Assembly (NCBI RefSeq): GCF_003573695.1
Contig: NC_039360.1
Coordinates: forward strand, 124,644,336-124,708,335
Origin: Papaver somniferum
Lineage: Eukaryota; Streptophyta; Magnoliopsida; Ranunculales; Papaveraceae
Length of the DNA: 64,000 nucleotides
Reading direction: 5' to 3'
Made by a program: the position numbers and the translations under genes. Within the stretch, counting starts at the first letter, position 1. The number at the start of each line of letters is the position of its first letter. The notes beneath the pieces were generated by a model. That model saw nothing but the letters and a program-made list of their open reading frames with translations, made no database searches and was not told the origin of the DNA. This document shows, piece by piece, positions 59,437-64,000 of this stretch.

Positions 59437-59991
59437 ATCTACAAGGAAACACAAAAACAATTTAGAGAATAATACGAGGAGATCACTAAAGATCAAAAAA
59501 CCCATAATCGATGGTTCATCCGGATGAACATTAAAAACCCTAAGAACTAAAAATACTTCATCCAACTCTAGGGATAATACTTAGACACAGACTCACAGAC
59601 GTTGTAACAAAGAACAAGGGCAAGCATATATCCTTCAACATGTGTGTTCTTCATCACAAAGCCAAGAATACAGCAGCAGGAAACAAACGGGTAGATACAT
59701 AGACAAATCAATGATGAGAAGCTAATAAAAAATCCCATACCTGTATAGAAGAGGACGACAAGCACCAACTATAGTCGAAGAAAGGAGGATCGGAGATATC
59801 AAAAGCTAGTTGTCTGCGATACAGGGGAAACCACAATCGAGAGCGAAAGAGAGAGAAAATTGAATGAGGTGATCTTCCTCACAAGAATGACGATAATAAA
59901 TGACTAAAGAACAAGAGTAGAAAACAATAAGAGGATGAACACTGACAAGAAAAGGATAAAAGTTTTTTTTAACATTCTCTTTCCTATTTAT
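59437..59991 (-). promoter_or_regulatory. Promoter and leader intron of the antisense gene
   Basis: On the minus strand a CATAAATAGG TATA-like box (ATAAATA at 59985-59991) precedes a pyrimidine-rich leader. The leader exon ends at ATACAG/GTATGG (59741/59740). A 302-bp intron ends at CCTTGTAG (59439), two bases before the ATG at 59436. This repeats the leader-intron layout of the antisense unit at 21919-23042. Function inferred. Confidence 0.55.
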
Positions 59992-60112
59992 GAAGCTAGA
60001 GAAGACAATAACTGCTCCTCATACCAAGGAGCAGTTACGGGGAAAGTTAATGCAAAGTGGGAAACGTGTAGGACGACCTTTCTTCTTCTAAATTGCAAAA
60101 TACGCCCAAGTC

Positions 60113-60130
60113 AGAAGAAGAGGGGCAAAT
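60113..60130 (+). other. Polypurine tract
   Basis: AGAAGAAGAGGGGCAAAT directly before the 3' LTR, expected primer for plus-strand DNA synthesis. Confidence 0.85.
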
Positions 60131-61076
60131 TGTATGTACACCTTTCATCATCCATCACGTGTACATAAATAGATACGTGGAAGGCATGCAAAACAAGATA
60201 TCAAAACATGATAGCAAGCATCTCATCAGAAGATGCCACCGGTCAGCAGATCTGACGGTCAGGGACAGAGGAGCACCGAGGTATGATGGCTCAAAGGAGC
60301 ACCTGATAATACCCCTTGGGTGTTATCACACCCAATCCCGAGGAAGATCCCAGATCAACGGCCGAGAGGAAGTTTGGCTGACACAGATATGACCAGACAG
60401 AGACACTTGTCTGACACGAGCAGACATCCATCTACCGCATTAAATACCAAAGAGATATACACCTGTCAATCAGCTCGTGGAAGAGGCAAGGATAATCCTT
60501 CGTATTCAAGCTCAGGCCGCAGCATATACCGAAGACCTCAGCGTAATAGGCACAAAGCACAAGAAGATAAGATTACAACGGCGCCTCAGAAATGGGACCC
60601 ACGTTCCAACCCTATAAATACCCCTCTCTACTAAGAGAGAAGGGGTCGACGAATCCAGAGCAATTATAGGAGAATATAGGAGAGAGAAATAGGAAGAGTA
60701 AGTAATCCCCCTACTTCCGCAGACCAATGTATACTCTAAACTCATTCGACTATCTTTGTAATCATTCAATACATAGTGAAACACCAAGCCCCGTGGATGT
60801 AGGCCTTAGTGCCGAACCACGTAAATCTGTCTTATTTACATTTCAGCACGTTACATTCAGCGTTAAGCTTACATTTATACTTGATTCTCAGTTTATTCCT
60901 TTATACGAACATTATTTATGATAATATTCGACTAGACAATGACAAGCCCGAAGGCTTCGAGTCGATGAATCGATATAATCATCCCCTTTACGTATACGAA
61001 GTACAATTCTAGAATTAGAGTATATGCGAATATTGTTTGTGAACACCTGGATGTCTTCGTGTTTTATGTGTTCACA
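60131..61076 (+). repeat. 3' LTR of the second Tat element
   Basis: 946 bp, TGTATGTACACC to ATGTGTTCACA, followed by the duplication ACCGT (61077-61081). It is also the region downstream of the antisense promoter in reverse, so LTR and antisense promoter are back to back. Confidence 0.93.
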
Positions 61077-61081
61077 ACCGT

Positions 61082-61417
61082 TTTAAATTTTTTGGTGATC
61101 GTGCTCTTTTAATACTTGGCATTTGGAAACTTGATCCACTTTAGCTTTTGATCAAGTTAATAAGAATATGTTGATGTATCACGCATCGCCCAATGGTGCC
61201 TACAATATCTCATTAGATTATTCGTTCGATTGAAAGGATGTCCGATTCCAATTAGATGTTCAACTTCAACATACAGGACAATGTTTCTACAGCTACCATT
61301 TCCAACACATCTTTAAATCATATAAGACATACTCAGTAATCTCTTAGACGATACTTCCCGTCGGAGTCCAATTAATTTTTGACTCAACCATACAGAAAAC
61401 ATCACATCTTCATGTAT
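61082..61417. other. Interior of the TIR transposon, right part
   Basis: About 340 bp, no ORF or motif recognised. Confidence 0.6.
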
Positions 61418-61969
61418 GGAAAGGGTATTTTTGTCCGAATTATTATTTTAGGGGGAAAGTTGCTACAATTAACAAGTTAGGGGGGCAAACTCAATCACTA
61501 ACTTATTTAGGGTAAACTCAAAACCCCCTTTTTTTTTAAATGGGTCTGTGAGAAAACAAAATCCCCCAAAAACAAGAACGATTTTTTGGGGACCATGATT
61601 TTTTGGAGGGACCATGGTTTTATTTTGGGTAAAGACATTAGAAGTAAATCTAAGTCACCCCTTATCTAGATATTTATATTAATACCTAAATTACCCTCCT
61701 GATTAATTTTGGGTGATGATTAGTGAATGATTTAGTTAAAAATAATTAGTGAGATTAAATTAAAAGATGGGTTTATTATTAGTTGAGTAGAATTATTGAG
61801 AGAGTAGAGTTAGAGAAGATGAAGGAGAAAAACATGGAAAATAGATTTTTTTCCAATTCACTAAGTTTGAGTATTCAAATTATGAAAACTCATCTGATTC
61901 TTCATCTCCATCCACTCCTAGAATATTTGTTAATCTTCAAAATGATCCGAATTTGAACTGGATTTTGAA

Positions 61970-62130
61970 AAGTTCGGTTACTTTATATGAAGAACAAGTA
62001 ACCGAACTCATCTGAAGCTGTAGTTCGGTTACTTTATATGAAGAACAAGTAACCGAACTCATCTGAAGTTGTAGTTCGGTTGCCCCGTGAGATGAACAAG
62101 TAACCGAACTCATCTGAAAGTGTAGTTCGG
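61970..62130. repeat. ~54-bp tandem repeat with AACCGAACT
   Basis: Three to four units of about 54 bp, each with TAGTTCGGTTACTT and AACAAGTAACCGAACTC, so each unit also contains an inverted pair GTTCGGTTA/TAACCGAAC. The repeated open frames on the minus strand (MSSVTCSSYKVTELQLQ) are an effect of unit length divisible by three. Confidence 0.85.
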
Positions 62131-62264
62131 TTACTTGTTCCAAACACGCAGGTTACCGAACTCTCTAATAATAGAATTTCTAGGAGTTACAGCGTTATGT
62201 TCGGTTGGTTCGCAAAGTGCATGCACTTTTGATCTAACCGAACTTTACGTAATATAAGAGTATA

Positions 62265-62700
62265 TAAGTTCGGTTATTTTGGAACTCAACACAGTGGCCA
62301 CAACAACACAGTTCGGTTAGACTGGATTTGTTTTTTTTTTCGGTTCTAAGGGTGGAGTTCGGTTACTTTGTAGTTTTAAAAAATTTTGCGAAAAAACCGA
62401 ACTCTATTGGCTAAGTTTGGTTATTTTGGAACTCAACATAATGGCCACAACAACACAGTTCGGTTAGACTGGATTTGTTTTTTTTCGGTTCTAAGGGTGG
62501 AGTTCGGTTACTTTGTAGTTTTAAAAATTTTTGCGAAAAAACCGAACTCTATTGGCTAAGTTTGGTTATTTTGGAACTCAACATAGTGGCCACAACAACA
62601 CAGTTCAGTTAGACTGGATTTTTTTTTCGGTTCTAAGGGTGGAGTTCGGTTACTTTGTAGTTTTAAAATTTTTTGCGAAACAACCGAACAGAGAGTTCGA
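62265..62700. repeat. ~146-bp tandem repeat, three units
   Basis: Units start near 62268, 62412 and 62560 with GGTTATTTTGGAACTCAACA and contain GTGGCCACAACAACACAGTT and GGGTGGAGTTCGGTTACTTT. They share the GTTCGGTTA word with the 54-bp array beside them. Confidence 0.85.
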
Positions 62701-63020
62701 TGACTTATTTTTAAATCCAATAGAACCGAACTGTTCTTCGTGTTCTTCATTTTCAAGAAGTTCGGTTAGTAAACTAGGGTTTTTTGGAAAATCGGCCTAA
62801 ACGAACGTGGCTATGTAACTCCTACTAAAATCCTATTTTGATGATTTCTATTCGATTGAAACAATCAAAATCAAATTAAAGTGAAGGGTTTGTTGGAAAA
62901 TACCTCCGGAGTGGTCCCATGGCAGAATCAGGCTGCGGCTGGCGTCTTTTATACTCGATAAAATTATTATGTAACAGAACTTAATTGTGATTGCATTGAT
63001 GTTGTTACATTTCTTAAATA

Positions 63021-63175
63021 GGAGGTGGTGGTGGTGGTGGGAGGAGGTGGTGGTGGTAATCGGTGGGTGGTGGTGGTGATAATCGGAGGTGGTGGGCGGT
63101 TGTGGTGGTGGTGGTAATCGGTGGTTGGTGGTGGTGATAATCGGAGGTGGTAGTGGTGGGAGGAGGTGGTGGTTA
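63021..63175. repeat. GGT/GGTGGT microsatellite
   Basis: Interrupted (GGT)n with GATAATCGG spacers repeated three times. No coding use apparent. Confidence 0.9.
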
Positions 63176-63330
63176 TATATAGGTGGTTATTAGGTTGGTT
63201 TTAAATTAAATTAGGTTAAGAGTAGGTTAGTCATTTCAACATTTTAAGACACCCCTTATCAATATAGGGAAGGTGGCCTAATAAAACCATGGTCCCTCAA
63301 AGAAAAACCATGGTCCCTAAAAAAATCATT

Positions 63331-63620
63331 CCAAAAACGGGAGCATGTACAGTTTTCCGCCAGTGGGTTTTTGAGTGAAAAAAACTGAAAAATGGGCTTG
63401 AGAGTAGTGTTCCATATGTAACCTAAGGTACCTCTTTGTTGGATCCATAAGGAGTGACTAGGCCCAACATTCAGCACAACGCATACCAGCTCATACGAGC
63501 TCTATCAACCGACTCCATCTCCTGTGCTGTTATGTTATGCACTTGCCACTAGGTTAGTAGCTGCCGCATGCCTGAACGCTAATAACCCCGTGAAATAGCC
63601 GGTCACTCCCTTGTTAGTAC
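63331..63620. other. Intergenic region upstream of the GRWD1-like gene
   Basis: About 290 bp with no supported gene, repeat or known motif. Confidence 0.6.
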
Positions 63621-63716
63621 AATATAAAACCCTACGAAAACCTGTAACCCTACAGTTTCTTTCTTTCTCAAAAATAATCAAAACCCTACAGTTTCTTTCT
63701 CTCTAGAAAATAATCA
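63621..63716 (+). promoter_or_regulatory. Promoter and 5' leader of the GRWD1-like gene
   Basis: TATAAAA at 63623-63629 overlaps a telo-box AAACCCTA (63627-63634). Further AACCCTA words occur at about 63646 and 63682, the latter as AAACCCTA (63681-63688). The leader contains a duplicated ~36-bp pyrimidine-rich unit (AACCCTACAGTTTCTTTCT, twice) ending just before the ATG. Telo-boxes are typical of plant ribosomal-protein and ribosome-biogenesis promoters, which fits the gene. Confidence 0.65.
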
Positions 63717-64000
63717 ATGCCACGAGGTCTGAAAAACCCTAAAAAGGCCAAGAGAAAAACCAAGAAGAAGGAAAACGGCGATTCTTCAGGAGCACCATCT
63801 ATGCCTGCAAAAGTATGGCAACCCGGTGTAGACACATTAGAAGAAGGAGAAGAACTACAGTGTGATCTTTCTGCTTATGATTGTCTTCATGCTTTTCATG
63901 TTGGATGACCATGTCTAAGCTTTGATATCGTAAGGGATACACTAGGTATGGTCAGAACCGAGTTTCCACATACACTGTATTGCGTCTCAGGGACTCAGGC
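63717..64000 (+). pseudogene. GRWD1: Glutamate-rich WD-repeat protein 1 homologue, partial, in-frame stop
   Basis: ATG 63717 opens MPRGLKNPKKAKRKTKKKE, then MPAKVWQPGVDTLEEGEELQ, YDCLHAFHVG, a TGA at 63906-63908, and in the same frame PCLSFDIVRDTLGMVRTEFP and HTLYCVSGTQ to the window edge. This is the N-terminus of plant GRWD1 (yeast Rrb1 relatives), a WD40 chaperone for ribosomal protein L3 in ribosome assembly. The family has Trp where the TGA stands (TGG to TGA), so this is one base away from intact. WD repeats would lie beyond the window. A pseudogene, a null allele or a sequence error are all possible; the rest of the start region is well preserved. Confidence 0.8.

Larger units (their letters stand above)
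47091..61076 (+). mobile_element. Tat-type Ty3/gypsy retrotransposon with a spliced antisense gene
   Basis: Complete plus-strand structure: 5' LTR 47091-48047, primer site at 48051, gag-pol 48592-54749, antisense gene 59991-55454, polypurine tract 60113-60130, 3' LTR 60131-61076, duplication ACCGT. The gag-pol sits in a single reading frame for 6.1 kb, interrupted by about nine stop codons and three small indels, so decay is recent enough to reconstruct the order. Gypsy domain order and a second RNase H support the Tat clade. It inserted into a TIR transposon. The two Tat elements in this window differ strongly in LTR and protein sequence. Confidence 0.92.
46796..61528. mobile_element. TIR DNA transposon (non-autonomous), split by a Tat element
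   Basis: Terminal inverted repeats of about 110 bp: 46796-46906 (GGGGTTTTTGAGTTTACCCC inward) pairs with the reverse complement of 61418-61528 (AACTCAAAACCCC outward), including the shared words GCAACTTTCC and CCTAAAATAA. Without the inserted retrotransposon and its duplication it is ~0.74 kb, with no transposase. Flanks are T-rich on both sides (TTCTTTTT/CTTTTTTTT), so a 9-bp duplication as in Mutator-like elements is possible but not clean. Confidence 0.7.
61578..63330. mobile_element. TIR element filled with minisatellites
   Basis: Ends carry inverted repeats: CGATTTTTTGGGGACCATG (61579-61597) with GGAGGGACCATGGTTTTATT (61606-61625) face the reverse complement of 63280-63330 (TGATTTTTTTAGGGACCATG; GAGGGACCATGGTTTTATT). 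The total is ~1.75 kb and no transposase frame is visible. The interior is mostly tandem repeats. Probably a non-autonomous DNA transposon; superfamily not determined because no clear target duplication was found. Confidence 0.6.

Noticed and set aside
61970..62130. CRISPR-like array of regular repeats
   Set aside because: Plant nuclear DNA, units contiguous without unique spacers, no cas genes.
62000..62760. AACCGAACT/GTTCGGTTA arrays as interstitial telomere repeats
   Set aside because: Plant telomere repeats are TTTAGGG. This word differs and occurs once or twice per 54-146-bp unit instead of head to tail.

Overview
This is nuclear DNA of a flowering plant, most likely a eudicot. It holds plant LTR-retrotransposon lineages (Ty1/copia, Ty3/gypsy Tat and Athila types), a Cassandra-type TRIM carrying 5S rRNA promoter sequence, and fragments of two plant genes: COP9 signalosome subunit 1 and a glutamate-rich WD-repeat protein. 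The species cannot be fixed from sequence alone. Almost the whole window is nested transposable elements. There is no CRISPR array, tRNA gene or bacterial operon. One 124-base assembly gap lies at 36328-36451. || Layout. 1-4026: minus-strand copia pol/gag remnant with its 5' LTR. 4027-4818: gypsy LTR fragment. 4819-13056: minus-strand SIRE-like copia with two ~2.4 kb LTRs, broken gag, no pol and a small coiled-coil ORF. 13062-13625: Cassandra TRIM, its 5' LTR cut by the SIRE-like copy. 13640-15112: plus-strand copia gag fragment. 15113-17621: solo LTR. 17972-46285: minus-strand Tat-type gypsy element (3.7-3.9 kb LTRs, 5-bp duplication AAAAG) whose 5' LTR is split by a second element at 33151-45363 (duplication TCCCC), an Athila-like gag-only element with three LTRs. 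46340-46731: CSN1 pseudogene. 46796-61528: a TIR transposon of ~0.74 kb, split by a second Tat-type element at 47091-61076 (duplication ACCGT). 61578-63330: another TIR element stuffed with minisatellites. 63717-64000: start of a GRWD1-like gene with one in-frame stop. || The most interesting feature is shared by both Tat-type elements. Between the end of pol and the 3' LTR each carries genes on the opposite strand, with TATA-like boxes, 5' leader introns and several coding exons whose GT-AG borders mostly keep the frame. In 47091-61076 a six-exon antisense gene would encode ~1,200 residues (Ser/Pro/Arg-rich head, acidic middle, coiled-coil tail). In 17972-46285 there is an acidic ORF behind a two-intron leader and a separate three-exon ORF. 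Extra antisense ORFs are known in Tat-clade elements; the spliced structure and leader introns deserve a close look. All copies here contain nonsense codons, and both integrases have lost the third catalytic acidic residue, so the copies look dead. || How the parts relate: the retroelement domains (gag, protease, reverse transcriptase, RNase H, a second plant-type RNase H, integrase) run in normal gypsy order in both Tat elements. The gag-only element and the TRIM would have depended on proteins from other copies. The only plausible host genes are the GRWD1-like start at the right edge and the CSN1 relic.
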